From Bin80 sp022820435 (lineage in GTDB: Bacteria; Bacteroidota; Rhodothermia; Rhodothermales; Bin80): a DNA stretch of 64,000 nucleotides. A model generated the notes under the pieces. It worked only from the letters and a program-made list of their open reading frames with translations, had not been told where the DNA came from and ran no database searches. The position numbers were made by a program, and so were the translations under genes. Shown here piece by piece: positions 1 to 8,515 of this stretch; positions within the stretch are counted from its first letter, which is position 1; every line of letters begins with the position of its first letter. The stretch lies in assembly GCA_022820435.1 (NCBI GenBank), contig JAJEFL010000126.1, positions 6,609-70,608 of the forward strand. Direction: 5' to 3'.

Positions 1-654
1 ATTCATGTCTCTTGCCGGGTTCCGGTAAATGATCTGGCGCGGGAAGAATGCCTCGCCAACGGCAAAAAAGTCGTGAAAGTGAAGGGCTTCCAAAAGGGTT
101 CCTGACGTATCGTATTGCGTCATCTGGATGGTGCGCCAGTGCACTGGATCAATTGTGTATGTCCGATGCAAAAGCGAGTCCGTGAGAACAAATCCATCCT
201 GAGTTGACTCCAATTGAAGGGGAGTTCCAGGAATGGGGCGAACGTAGCCAAGCATCTGCTCAATCGCATGTTGAACAGAAAATAAAGCGGGCAGGGCCGG
301 GTGATCACTGCCTGCGATGCGCAATGTCTGTGCAAACCGGTCATAAAAAAACAGGCTGTCCGGTGTGACCAGTAAACGCCCGCCCTCTATGCCAAATCCC
401 CGGACACGGAAAATCATCAGCAGCGAGTCGGCCCGGCGGTGGGAGATCTCTGCGGTCAGGGTTCCCGAATAGAGCGGGGTCTTCATGGACAGATCCCCCC
501 TCGCCCGCAAAGTGGCGGGAAGTGTATGCACCCAGATGCGGTCCATCACCTCTTCAAGTTCATAGGCCTCCACCGGAGCAGCCGGATCAAGGGCAGGGCG
601 GGAACCTGCACATCCCGCAAGGATCAGTAGAATCACAAGGGCGGCAACTCTCAT
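1..654 (-). CDS. DUF4292/LolA-like lipoprotein, partial (C-terminus beyond the window)
   Basis: An open frame runs from an ATG at 654 to the left edge of the window, giving 218 codons without a stop. The N-terminus is a short hydrophobic signal ending in the lipobox LILAGC, so the mature protein should be lipid-anchored from Cys15. The rest alternates short beta-strand-like segments (for example GTLTAEISHRRADSLLMIF and LLVTPDSLFFYDR), the pattern of DUF4292 proteins of Bacteroidota, which resemble the LolA/LolB fold and are thought to handle lipoproteins or lipids in the periplasm. The start overlaps the stop of the upstream NAD kinase gene by 4 bp (ATGA), which suggests one transcript. The family call rests on overall pattern, and the C-terminus is not in view. 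Confidence 0.72.
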   Translation of the reverse strand, partial: MRVAALVILLILAGCAGSRPALDPAAPVEAYELEEVMDRIWVHTLPATLRARGDLSMKTPLYSGTLTAEISHRRADSLLMIFRVRGFGIEGGRLLVTPDSLFFYDRFAQTLRIAGSDHPALPALFSVQHAIEQMLGYVRPIPGTPLQLESTQDGFVLTDSLLHRTYTIDPVHWRTIQMTQYDTSGTLLEALHFHDFFAVGEAFFPRQIIYRNPARDMN

Positions 655-1532
655 GTGCTCATCTGATGGCCCATCCCCCAGGACAGTTTTGAGCGGAGCG
701 TACCGAAATAGTGTGTATCTGCAAACCGGATCAGCTTGATGGAATGATCGGCCCGGCGGATCGTGTAGGGGTCCTGCTTTTGAGAAATGAGCTGTGTGCG
801 GCCATCCAGTGCAATCGTGCAATCCGATGAACTTGCGGCTAGCTGCAGGGCCAGGGTTGATTGTGCGGGCAGGATGATCGGACGGACAGTCAGGCTGTGC
901 GGCGCAACCGGGCTCACGAGGATTACATTGCTCCCCGGCATGACAATAGGCCCGCCCACGGCCAGCGAATAGGCAGTTGAGCCCGTCGGAGTCGCAATAA
1001 TCAGCCCGTCTCCCCAGTAGCGGTTCAGCTTGGTTCCGTCAACCAGTACATCTATTACTGCAAGTCCGCCTGCAGGCCGTCGGGTAACGACAATGTCATT
1101 GAGGGCCCAGCCGGTGTGTGGGCCGGTCAGACTGAGTGCGCTTCGGTGCTCAATCTGGTATTGGCCCGTACGGAGTAAGTGGAGTGCATGCTGAATCCGG
1201 CCGGCCTCAACATAGGCCAAAAATCCAAGATGTCCAATGTTGACCCCCAGAATGGGTACGCCCGCCCCGCCAACCTCAAAAGCGGTGTGCAAAAGGGTCC
1301 CATCCCCTCCGATAGAAAGGATCACGCTACTTGTGCGGGCAAGTGTATCTGTGGACACCCTTTCTGCACGCTCAGCCGAGATGAGCGAACGCTTCAGCAG
1401 GCCGTCAGTAACGGGACGATGCAGTTGATACTCAACCCCTTTTGCCTCCATCCAGGCGATCAATTGCCGGATGAGCGGCCATAACCCGTCCTTTGTTGTG
1501 TTTCCCGTAATCCCGTAGATTATCTTTGCCAT
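651..1532 (-). CDS. nadK: NAD kinase
   Basis: ATP-dependent NAD kinase makes NADP from NAD in the cytoplasm. The 293-residue length is normal for the family. The N-terminal domain carries the diagnostic GGDGT motif at about residues 75-79, preceded by ILSI and followed by LLHTAF. The second domain has the conserved NAD-binding stretch LNDIVVTR and the loop TPTGSTAYSLAVGGP. The ATG at 1532 gives the usual MAKIIYGITGN beginning. The gene overlaps the downstream DUF4292-like lipoprotein by 4 bp. The divergent FAD oxidoreductase starts 71 bp away on the other strand, so the two probably share a bidirectional promoter region. Confidence 0.96.
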   Translation of the reverse strand: MAKIIYGITGNTTKDGLWPLIRQLIAWMEAKGVEYQLHRPVTDGLLKRSLISAERAERVSTDTLARTSSVILSIGGDGTLLHTAFEVGGAGVPILGVNIGHLGFLAYVEAGRIQHALHLLRTGQYQIEHRSALSLTGPHTGWALNDIVVTRRPAGGLAVIDVLVDGTKLNRYWGDGLIIATPTGSTAYSLAVGGPIVMPGSNVILVSPVAPHSLTVRPIILPAQSTLALQLAASSSDCTIALDGRTQLISQKQDPYTIRRADHSIKLIRFADTHYFGTLRSKLSWGMGHQMST

Positions 1533-1603
1533 GAGCAGTTCAAGCGTGAAGGGGTTGATAAATTAAGCTAGACAGCGTAATTTGCATAAGAGCATTCAGT
1601 GTC

Positions 1604-2860
1604 ATGGCCCGACATATTGTCATTATTGGAAATGGGATCACCGGTATTACCGCTGCGCGGTTTATACGAAAGTTAAGCGATGACCGTGTCACGGTGGTAT
1701 CCAGTGAAACGGATCACTTCTACGCACGAACGGCGCTGATGTACATTTACATGGGGCATATGCGCTATCAGGAGACCAAACCCTACGAAGACCATTTCTG
1801 GTCCAGGAACCGGATCAACCTTGTCCGGGGGTATGCAGTTCAGATTGACCCTGAGCAGAAAGTGGTCCGAATTGCAGATGGGAATGATATCGCCTACGAT
1901 GCACTTCTTCTGGCCACGGGATCCCAGTCAAATAAATTCGGATGGCCGGGGCAGGATTTATTGGGGGTGCAGGGGTTGTACGGGATGCAGGATTTAGCAT
2001 TGATGGAGCGGAATACCCAAAATATCACACATGCCGTGGTGGTGGGAGGAGGACTGATTGGAATTGAGATGGCCGAGATGCTTCATGCCAGACAGATTCC
2101 CGTCACCTTTCTGGTTCGGGAAAACAGTTATATGGACTACCTGCTGCCCAAAGAAGAGTCTGCCTTCATCAACCGTGAGATTGCTGAGCACGGGATTGAT
2201 CTAAGACTGAATACGGAACTGAAGTCCATCCGCGGACGCAAAACCGCGGAAGCCGTTGAGACTAGCCAAAATGAGCGTATTGAGTGTCAGTTTGTCGGCC
2301 TCACTGCAGGGGTTCATCCGAATATTGACCTTGCGAAAGCTTCCGGAATTGACACGAACCGGGGCATTGTGGTGAATGAATTCTTTGAAACCAGTCTCCC
2401 GGATATCTATGCCGCAGGAGACTGTGCAGAATTCAATGCAGACGGCATTGGGAGCCGGCGGATTGAACAGTTATGGTACACGGGTCGGGCGCATGGGAAA
2501 GTCGTTGCGAAGACCCTGTGTGGACACCGGACCCCGTACCGGAAAGGAGTGTTTTTTAATTCGGCGAAATTTTTTACGATGGAATATCAAACCTACGGTG
2601 ATATATCTGCTCAGTCGGAACCACATATACGATCCCGGTTATTTCAGAGCGGGAGGAAGCTTTTGCGGATCAACAGTGACCGGGAATCGGGCAGAGTTCT
2701 GGGATTCAATGCAATGGGAGTGCGACTGCGGCAGGATCAGTGTGAGGCATGGATTCGCAGCGGCACCTCCATAAAAAAGGTGCTCGCTTCTCTGGGGAAG
2801 GCGCGGTTTGATGCCGAATTTTATTCAAATGCGGTGTATCGTCAGGCCGCAGCGGTATAG
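1604..2860 (+). CDS. FAD-dependent NAD(P)H oxidoreductase (pyridine nucleotide-disulphide family)
   Basis: The 418-residue protein begins with an FAD-binding Rossmann motif (GNGITG, residues 10-14 region) and has a second dinucleotide motif GGGLIGIEMAE near residue 148 for NAD(P)H. The late FAD motif is DIYAAGDCAEF near residue 270. This is the arrangement of the NirB-N-terminal, rubredoxin reductase and CoA-disulphide reductase group. No redox-active CxxC pair is seen near the N-terminus, so a thioredoxin-reductase-like disulphide mechanism is unlikely. Seven bases downstream comes a membrane polyferredoxin gene, then an MBL-fold gene, so the enzyme may exchange electrons between NAD(P)H and the polyferredoxin. 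That coupling is inferred from gene order. The exact substrate is unknown. Confidence 0.85.
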   Translation: MARHIVIIGNGITGITAARFIRKLSDDRVTVVSSETDHFYARTALMYIYMGHMRYQETKPYEDHFWSRNRINLVRGYAVQIDPEQKVVRIADGNDIAYDALLLATGSQSNKFGWPGQDLLGVQGLYGMQDLALMERNTQNITHAVVVGGGLIGIEMAEMLHARQIPVTFLVRENSYMDYLLPKEESAFINREIAEHGIDLRLNTELKSIRGRKTAEAVETSQNERIECQFVGLTAGVHPNIDLAKASGIDTNRGIVVNEFFETSLPDIYAAGDCAEFNADGIGSRRIEQLWYTGRAHGKVVAKTLCGHRTPYRKGVFFNSAKFFTMEYQTYGDISAQSEPHIRSRLFQSGRKLLRINSDRESGRVLGFNAMGVRLRQDQCEAWIRSGTSIKKVLASLGKARFDAEFYSNAVYRQAAAV

Positions 2861-2867
2861 AGGTTAA

Positions 2868-4289
2868 ATGGAACATCAGGCAAGCTTGCAACTCACCTCT
2901 TCAGGGGCAGACTACTCTGCACATCAAAAAATTGGCTTAACCTTTATTGGTGTTGGCCTGTTGGCACTCCTGATTACCTTTCTGGGGGAGGGGGCACTGA
3001 ATCCCGCGGTTACGCTTGCGCTTTCACTGGCGGGGCTGTTGGCGGGCAGCGGGATCCTTTTTGCCCGCATGCTTCATCAGCCGGCAGGGGTTAATAATAA
3101 TGGTGTATGGTTTTCCGGAGCCACTGCCCGGGGAATGGCAGGATGGATCCTGGGGATTGTATTTACCGGGTTTTACATCCTCCTCTACTGGACTCCATCT
3201 AACCTGGAGCAGCTGATACGCGGCACGGATGCACTCAGTTATGCAATTCGGGGGAGCGCCGCCGATCAATGGTTTTTGTATGGACTCTTCTATACGCTTG
3301 CGGTTCTCGTGATGGGAACCCGGATGCTTATTAAGTACCGGGATAATCGCTATCAGATTTTGCGGACGATTTCAGTCATGTTTTTTCAATTGGGACTGGC
3401 CTTTCTGATCCCGAACCTGATGGTGCTTTTGAATCAGCCCGAGTTTTATTTCAGTTATTTCTGGCCGCTCAAGTACGATTATCTGTGGCCGAGTACGTTC
3501 AGTTCCCTGACACAGGGCCCGGGCCTGGGGATTTTTCTGCTGTTCTGGACTGCGGTGATGACCGTTATTGCCACGCCGGTCCTGACCTATTTCTTTGGTA
3601 AGCGCTGGTATTGTTCGTGGGTCTGCGGCTGCGGCGGACTTGCGGAGACGGCCGGAGATCCATTCCGGCATCTTTCGGACAAGTCTGCCAGAGCCTGGAA
3701 AATAGAGCGCTGGATGGTGCACAGTGTACTCGTGTTTGTGATCGTAACAACGCTGATGCTGTGGGGGAATCAGTGGATGGGGGGCGGTCTGCTGGGAGGG
3801 GTGTCGCAGGAGTTCTCCAGATGGTATGGATTTTTCATCGGGCTGATTTTTGCAGGTGTGATTGGAGTTGGATTTTATCCCGTCATGGGATCCCGTGTAT
3901 GGTGCCGGTTTGGCTGCCCGATGGCCGCCGTCCTTGGCCTGTTACAGAAATATTTTTCCAGATTCAGGATCACCACCAACGGGGGGCAGTGCATTTCATG
4001 CGGGAACTGTTCCACCTATTGTGAAATGGGGATTGATGTGCGGTGGTATGCACAGAGGGGGCAGAATATTGTACGCGCCTCCTGTGTTGGATGCGGGATG
4101 TGTGCGACCGTGTGTCCCCGGGGGGTCCTGCGTTTGGAGAATGGGCCGCTGGAAGCCAGATATAATGGTCCGGTGCTGATTCACCATGATGACATGTCGG
4201 TGCAGCTGGACGAGACATGGAAACAGTCCCGCCCGCTCATGCCGCCCGTTCAGGAGGATCTGCCCATTCTGACGGATGATGATCTTTGA
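2868..4289 (+). CDS. membrane polyferredoxin, NapH/NosR/CcoG-like 4Fe-4S protein
   Basis: The 473-residue protein has several hydrophobic membrane segments in its first 300 residues, then soluble iron-sulphur modules. A cysteine cluster CSWVCGCGG lies near residue 250 between membrane segments and CRFGCP near residue 350; these resemble the membrane cysteine motifs of NapH, NosR and CcoG. Two classical 4Fe-4S ferredoxin motifs follow: CISCGNCSTYC at about residue 375 and CVGCGMCATVCP at about residue 408. Proteins of this type carry electrons across or along the cytoplasmic membrane. The gene sits between an FAD oxidoreductase (7 bp upstream) and an MBL hydrolase (overlapping by 4 bp), so the three are probably one operon. 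No Nap, Nos or Cco genes are nearby, so the partner complex is open. Confidence 0.85.
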   Translation: MEHQASLQLTSSGADYSAHQKIGLTFIGVGLLALLITFLGEGALNPAVTLALSLAGLLAGSGILFARMLHQPAGVNNNGVWFSGATARGMAGWILGIVFTGFYILLYWTPSNLEQLIRGTDALSYAIRGSAADQWFLYGLFYTLAVLVMGTRMLIKYRDNRYQILRTISVMFFQLGLAFLIPNLMVLLNQPEFYFSYFWPLKYDYLWPSTFSSLTQGPGLGIFLLFWTAVMTVIATPVLTYFFGKRWYCSWVCGCGGLAETAGDPFRHLSDKSARAWKIERWMVHSVLVFVIVTTLMLWGNQWMGGGLLGGVSQEFSRWYGFFIGLIFAGVIGVGFYPVMGSRVWCRFGCPMAAVLGLLQKYFSRFRITTNGGQCISCGNCSTYCEMGIDVRWYAQRGQNIVRASCVGCGMCATVCPRGVLRLENGPLEARYNGPVLIHHDDMSVQLDETWKQSRPLMPPVQEDLPILTDDDL

Positions 4290-5278
4290 GGTCATGTTCA
4301 GAATATTCATTTTCCAATCAGTCAGGTTCCAAGGTGCAGCGTCTCCCGGCTGATTTCCCTACGTGGATGGTGGATGTGCAGTTTCGCGGACAATCCCGTC
4401 TGATTGCCTGTGCGGTGCTGGAAACCAGCCGGGGGGTCACACTCATTGATCCGGGGCCTTCAAGTACATTGCATACGCTGGAACAGGCGCTGAACGCTCA
4501 CGGCGGGCTGGCGGCAGTGCAGAATGTGGTTCTGACGCATATTCATTTAGATCATGCAGGATGCACAGGTCGATTGGCGGCAAGTTTGCCGGACCTTAAC
4601 ATTTATGTGCATCCTGTCGGAGTATGTCATCTGGTGCGTCCTGAGCGACTGATCCGCAGTGCACGACGAATCTACGGGGAGCGGATGGACTCGTTATGGG
4701 GCGAGATTCTGTCAATCCCGGAACATCAGGTCCACGCGGTAGAAGATGGAGCCGTTCTGGAGATAGGCGGGCGAAAATTACGGTCATGCTATACGCCCGG
4801 GCATGCCTCTCATCATATTGCCTGGCTGGAGGATGAAACCGAAATCGCCTATACCGGGGATGCCGCAGGGATGAGGATTGAAGGTTCGGATTATATTATT
4901 CCCGTTGCACCGCCGCCGGATATTGATTTGGTGTTATGGGAACAGTCGCTGACGAGGCTGGAAGAAGAGGCCCCCCGAATGTTGTTCCTGACCCATTTTG
5001 GCATGGTACCCGACAGCAGAGGGCATCTGTCAGAAATGCGTGGGCGATTGCACACATGGGCGGATGCGGTCCGGTGCTCACTCAGGGATTCTTCTGAATC
5101 CGATGCAGTGCGGGCAGATGCCTTTCACGCTGCGGAAATGAATCAGATGCACACCCTGGTGGAGGAATGCTTTCAGGATCCTTATCGCTATATGGGGCAG
5201 CCGCGTGAGAGCTGGTATGGCCTTGCACGCTATTGGCGCAAAAAAGACAAGGCAGACGGGCAGTTGAGGGAAGCGTAA
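4286..5278 (+). CDS. MBL-fold metallo-hydrolase
   Basis: This 330-residue protein has the full metallo-beta-lactamase metal site. The HxHxDH motif is THIHLDHAG near residue 84, a further His is in YTPGHASHH, the bridging Asp is in YTGDAAG and the last His is in FLTHFG. The listed start is a TTG overlapping the TGA of the polyferredoxin gene; the first in-frame ATG codons lie well inside the MBL domain, so a TTG start or translational coupling is likely. It closes the FAD oxidoreductase-polyferredoxin run. Family members include glyoxalase II-like thioesterases, persulphide dioxygenases and flavodiiron-like proteins; the sequence does not decide among them. No flavodoxin domain follows. Confidence 0.83.
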   Translation: MRSCSEYSFSNQSGSKVQRLPADFPTWMVDVQFRGQSRLIACAVLETSRGVTLIDPGPSSTLHTLEQALNAHGGLAAVQNVVLTHIHLDHAGCTGRLAASLPDLNIYVHPVGVCHLVRPERLIRSARRIYGERMDSLWGEILSIPEHQVHAVEDGAVLEIGGRKLRSCYTPGHASHHIAWLEDETEIAYTGDAAGMRIEGSDYIIPVAPPPDIDLVLWEQSLTRLEEEAPRMLFLTHFGMVPDSRGHLSEMRGRLHTWADAVRCSLRDSSESDAVRADAFHAAEMNQMHTLVEECFQDPYRYMGQPRESWYGLARYWRKKDKADGQLREA

Positions 5279-5707
5279 TACCATATGGATTGGCAACATC
5301 ACAGGGGCAGTTGTTATCTGGAATCCTTCCAGCGTTCAGGAGCGGATGCTTCCTTCGCATTCTTGTCATGATCGGCGGCCCGGCCGGTCATCAATGTGAT
5401 CGGCACGATTCTCAATCGGGCAGGCACCACATGCGGCGGCCCCTGTACCAGAATCTGTCCTGCGCAGCAGTCCATTGTTGTACATCCCGGCGATCCTGGT
5501 GTGCGGTTACCGTGTATTTGCATTGCCGGGTTTCCCGCCGCTGCTTCCCCGTATCCGGGGGGTGTCTGTGTCTCCCGGCCTGCGGTGCTCTGGCAGGTAA
5601 TTCTCCGGAAACCAGCCACACATGGACGGGACTGGCAGGGCAGGGCGGCCGCTCCTTACATGCACGGCGGCAGATTTGCCGGCAGGTGCGTATAAGCCCG
5701 GATAATC
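5279..5707. other. 429-bp stretch without a convincing gene
   Basis: This gap between the MBL gene and the thioesterase is GC-rich and open for 60 to 290 codons in several frames on both strands. None of the translations has the alternating hydrophobic pattern or motifs of a real protein, and they are rich in Arg, Cys, Gly and Pro, as GC-rich shadow frames are. It may be a decayed gene or a regulatory spacer. I see no tRNA-like fold or clear terminator. Confidence 0.4.
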
Positions 5708-6199
5708 ATGGAATTCCCAAACCAAATGGCCAGAATCTGGAAAAGCGAAGTGACCGTGGAGCAGTTGAATCAGCGGGGCAGAGGGACGATGGTGGATCAT
5801 CTGGATATCAGGTTCACCGAAATCGGGCCGGATTACCTGTGTGCATCCATGCCGGTGGATCACCGGACGAATCAACCGCTAGGGTTATTGCATGGAGGCG
5901 CTTCAGTCGTGCTAGCAGAAACCCTGGGCAGCGTTGCAGGTGTCCTGTGTGTAGACGTTCAGAAACAGTACGTCGTTGGACTAGAGATCAATGCAAATCA
6001 TTTACGAGGGGTGCGCAGCGGGCGTGTAGCGGGCACGGCAAAACCGGAGCATCTGGGGCGAAAGACGCAGGTCTGGCAGATCGGTATCGTCGATGAACGG
6101 GAACGGAAGGTTACCAGCAGTCGCTTAACGCTTGTGGTTCTGGACTGGGGAGAGAATGCACCTGGACATTTGCAGCGGCTTGCATGGCTTACGCAGTAA
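5708..6199 (+). CDS. acyl-CoA thioesterase, hotdog fold, YdiI/MenI-like
   Basis: The 163-residue protein closely follows the E. coli YdiI/MenI pattern. MVDHLDIRFTEIG is followed by the hotdog active-site block QPLGLLHGGASVVLAET near residue 58, which contains the catalytic glutamate on the long helix. VVGLEINANHLRGVRSG then matches the substrate-pocket segment of YdiI. Such enzymes hydrolyse aromatic or acyl CoA thioesters, including 1,4-dihydroxy-2-naphthoyl-CoA in menaquinone synthesis. No other men gene is in the window, so the physiological substrate is inferred. An internal ATG at 5726 gives MARIWKSEV, which matches the usual family start better. The 3' end overlaps queE by 16 bp. Confidence 0.88.
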   Translation: MEFPNQMARIWKSEVTVEQLNQRGRGTMVDHLDIRFTEIGPDYLCASMPVDHRTNQPLGLLHGGASVVLAETLGSVAGVLCVDVQKQYVVGLEINANHLRGVRSGRVAGTAKPEHLGRKTQVWQIGIVDERERKVTSSRLTLVVLDWGENAPGHLQRLAWLTQ

Positions 6200-6825
6200 A
6201 AGAAATCTACTATACCCTTCAGGGGGAAGGGCATATGACGGGGCGCCCTGCAGTTTTTCTGCGGTTTGCAGGGTGTAATCTTTGGAGCGGCCATGAAAAA
6301 GATCGTTCCAGCGCAATCTGCCAGTTCTGTGACACCGATTTTGTGGGGATGGATGGGCAGGGAGGGGGGCGCTTTCAGACCCCGACGGAACTGACCGATG
6401 CGGTCTGTGCAGTTTGGCCTGAGTCCGCAGGTCCGCATGCAAAACCCTATGTCGTCTGTACCGGAGGAGAGCCGCTGTTGCAGATGGATCACGCGTTAAT
6501 TGAGGCGTTTCATGCGCACGGGTTTAAGGTCGCTGTAGAGACCAATGGTACCCTGCGCCCTCCCGAGGGGCTGGACTGGATCTGTGTAAGTCCCAAAGCA
6601 GGTGCGCCCCTGGAACTGAAGTGCGGCAGTGAGCTCAAACTTGTGTTCCCGCAGCCGGAGGCAATGCCAGCGGAGTTTGAGTCGCTGGAGTTTGAGTATT
6701 TTTTTCTGCAGCCGATGGATGGTCCGGAACTTGCCGCAAACATCAGGGCCGCCCTCAACTATTGTCTGGCACATCCGCAGTGGAGACTCAGCATTCAGAC
6801 CCATAAATTCCTGAATATCCCCTGA
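6184..6825 (+). CDS. queE: 7-carboxy-7-deazaguanine synthase
   Basis: QueE is a radical SAM enzyme that rearranges 6-carboxytetrahydropterin to 7-carboxy-7-deazaguanine, the third step of queuosine precursor synthesis. The protein starts with the family signature YYTLQGEGHMTGRPAVFLRF. Its cluster cysteines are C31, C46 and C49, a CX14CX2C spacing rather than the canonical CX3CX2C, which is the arrangement known from one QueE subgroup. VVCTGGEPLLQ and VETNGTL are conserved SAM and substrate segments. The 213-residue length is usual. It overlaps the thioesterase gene upstream and meets the ilvE-like gene tail to tail with no gap. The other queuosine genes (queC, queD) are not in this window. 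Confidence 0.95.
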   Translation: MAYAVKEIYYTLQGEGHMTGRPAVFLRFAGCNLWSGHEKDRSSAICQFCDTDFVGMDGQGGGRFQTPTELTDAVCAVWPESAGPHAKPYVVCTGGEPLLQMDHALIEAFHAHGFKVAVETNGTLRPPEGLDWICVSPKAGAPLELKCGSELKLVFPQPEAMPAEFESLEFEYFFLQPMDGPELAANIRAALNYCLAHPQWRLSIQTHKFLNIP

Positions 6826-7731
6826 TCAGAAGGGAAGGGGAGTTCCTTCTGATTTTGTCTTCTCCCAATAGGCGCTGCGTATTTTTTCGGTGAGGGAGCC
6901 GGGCCTGCCTGTACCGATAATGCGCCCGTCCACTTCCAGAACGGGAGTTAATTCCCCCATGGTGCCGCTGGTAAACATCTCGTCTGCCGTATACATTTCG
7001 GTGATGGAGAGATTGAATTCACGGCAGGGAATACTCAGTTCCCGGGCGAGTCGGATGACGTTTGCACGCGTAATTCCGGGCAGGCAGCTGTCGGGCCGGG
7101 GGGTAAAAAGCTCGCCGCTGCGAATGAGAAAGATGTTCGTTGCATTGGTTTCGGAGAGATATCCGTGGATATCCAGCATGACGGCATCATCCACGCCAGC
7201 CACGTTTGCTTCAATTTTCGCAAGGATATTGTTGATAAGGTTGTTGTGGTGAATCTTGGAATCCAGACACTGTGGTGTATTGCGGCGGATAGAGGAAGTG
7301 ATCAGCCGGATCCCGCTTTCAGCATAGACCGGTTTTTTCCACTCCGCCAGTATAATGAGGGTCGGGCCGTGCACATTGAGTCGAGGGTCCATCCCTGAAG
7401 TGGTTTTCTCTCCCCGGGTTAAGGTCAGCCGCACATGCGTGTCATCACGCATCCCGTTGGATTTGAGGGTGGCAAAAAGTGCATCTACAATAAACTCCCG
7501 GCCAGGGAGATCTGAAAATCTCATGGCATGTGCGGAGTTCATCAGCCGGTCCATGTGCGCATCCAGTTCAAAGACGCGTCCGTCATAAATTCGGATTCCC
7601 TCCCAGACGGCATCGCCGCCCTGAACGACACTGTCAAAGACAGAAACCTTCGCCTCAGATCGGGGCAGCAGGCGATCCTTGACCCATACCATGATGGTGT
7701 CGTTACGCTTGTCAGGTAAAGAAATATGCAT
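6826..7731 (-). CDS. class IV aminotransferase, branched-chain aminotransferase-like
   Basis: This 301-residue PLP enzyme has the fold type IV pattern. FDSVVQGGDAVWEGIRIYDG lies near the N-terminus, then the PLP-lysine segment SKIHHNNLINNI near residue 155, then the phosphate-binding stretch YLSETNATNIFLI and the C-terminal TSGTMGELTPV. These point to branched-chain aminotransferase (IlvE) or D-amino acid aminotransferase relatives. IlvE transfers amino groups to the keto acids of Leu, Ile and Val. The gene sits downstream of the sulfotransferase-like gene on the same strand with a 5-bp gap. The subfamily (IlvE against DAAT or a paralogue) is not fully settled by eye, so I give no symbol. Confidence 0.87.
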   Translation of the reverse strand: MHISLPDKRNDTIMVWVKDRLLPRSEAKVSVFDSVVQGGDAVWEGIRIYDGRVFELDAHMDRLMNSAHAMRFSDLPGREFIVDALFATLKSNGMRDDTHVRLTLTRGEKTTSGMDPRLNVHGPTLIILAEWKKPVYAESGIRLITSSIRRNTPQCLDSKIHHNNLINNILAKIEANVAGVDDAVMLDIHGYLSETNATNIFLIRSGELFTPRPDSCLPGITRANVIRLARELSIPCREFNLSITEMYTADEMFTSGTMGELTPVLEVDGRIIGTGRPGSLTEKIRSAYWEKTKSEGTPLPF

Positions 7732-7736
7732 GGGAA

Positions 7737-8456
7737 TCAGGCTTTGATTGCGTGTTGATACAAGTAGTCATAGTGGGGGATACACTCACTGAGTAAGGGG
7801 CGCAAAAAATCTGGAAATGGCCCCGGCTTATGCCGGTAGGGGGCAAAGCCGGTAGTCGTGTGAATGACGTGATACCAGTGCGGTGCCCAGATTCCATCCT
7901 CAGGGATTGGCTTTGCTTCCCAGTGGAGCATGACGGGATCAAAGCGGAGTCCAAGTTTTTGGCACAGGCTGCGGAGAATTTTTTCCGGGTTGGTCAAGAC
8001 TTCGCGTGCATCAAGAACACAGGGAGACTGCCCGCGGCGTGTGAGATCGTCAAAAACTTTCCGCTGCATGGCTAAGGCGGTATCTGCAAGTTCGGGTTCT
8101 GGAACCTGATGAATGAGCGAGGGAAGCATCTGTTCGGGATCACGAATCAGAAACACCGTCGTCATCTGATCCAGAAATGCCCAATCCAGTTCAATCAGAT
8201 GATGTCCCATGTTTTTGACGAAAAGCACAGAACGCTCACATGCCCCCAGGAAGGTTTCCTGAATCACTTTTTTGCCGGAATGCTCCATCGTGGACAGGAT
8301 CTCATCCCTGCCAGGATGCGGTGCCCCCGTGTTCCGGAGGTAGTGGGCATAAAGCGGCTCGTCCACGACACGGGTATCCGGGCGCTGGGCAAACGCATAC
8401 ATGAGCGCAGTGGACACATTACGGGGACCACTGCAAAGGTGAATTCGCAAGGGCAT
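7737..8456 (-). CDS. sulfotransferase-like P-loop protein
   Basis: The 239-residue protein starts MPLRIHLCSGPRNVSTALM, a P-loop-like loop of the kind used by sulfotransferases to bind the 5'-phosphosulphate of PAPS. VVDEPLYAHYLR and the block TTVFLIRDPEQMLPSLI follow; the latter resembles the 3'-phosphate-binding strand and helix of sulfotransferase domains. The family is often encoded beside class IV aminotransferases in marine bacteria, as here, where the two genes are 5 bp apart and presumably co-transcribed. The acceptor substrate is unknown, and no sulphate activation genes are nearby. Confidence 0.75.
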   Translation of the reverse strand: MPLRIHLCSGPRNVSTALMYAFAQRPDTRVVDEPLYAHYLRNTGAPHPGRDEILSTMEHSGKKVIQETFLGACERSVLFVKNMGHHLIELDWAFLDQMTTVFLIRDPEQMLPSLIHQVPEPELADTALAMQRKVFDDLTRRGQSPCVLDAREVLTNPEKILRSLCQKLGLRFDPVMLHWEAKPIPEDGIWAPHWYHVIHTTTGFAPYRHKPGPFPDFLRPLLSECIPHYDYLYQHAIKA

Positions 8457-8515
8457 AGCAAATTTTGTTCAGACCTGGGAGAAAGTGATGCACATCAAAC
8501 AACCTGCAGTGATAG

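Noticed and set aside
5233..6096. A 287-codon plus-strand ORF covering the MBL-thioesterase gap
   Set aside because: It overlaps the thioesterase in another frame, and its translation is rich in Arg, Cys and Gly like a GC-rich shadow frame.
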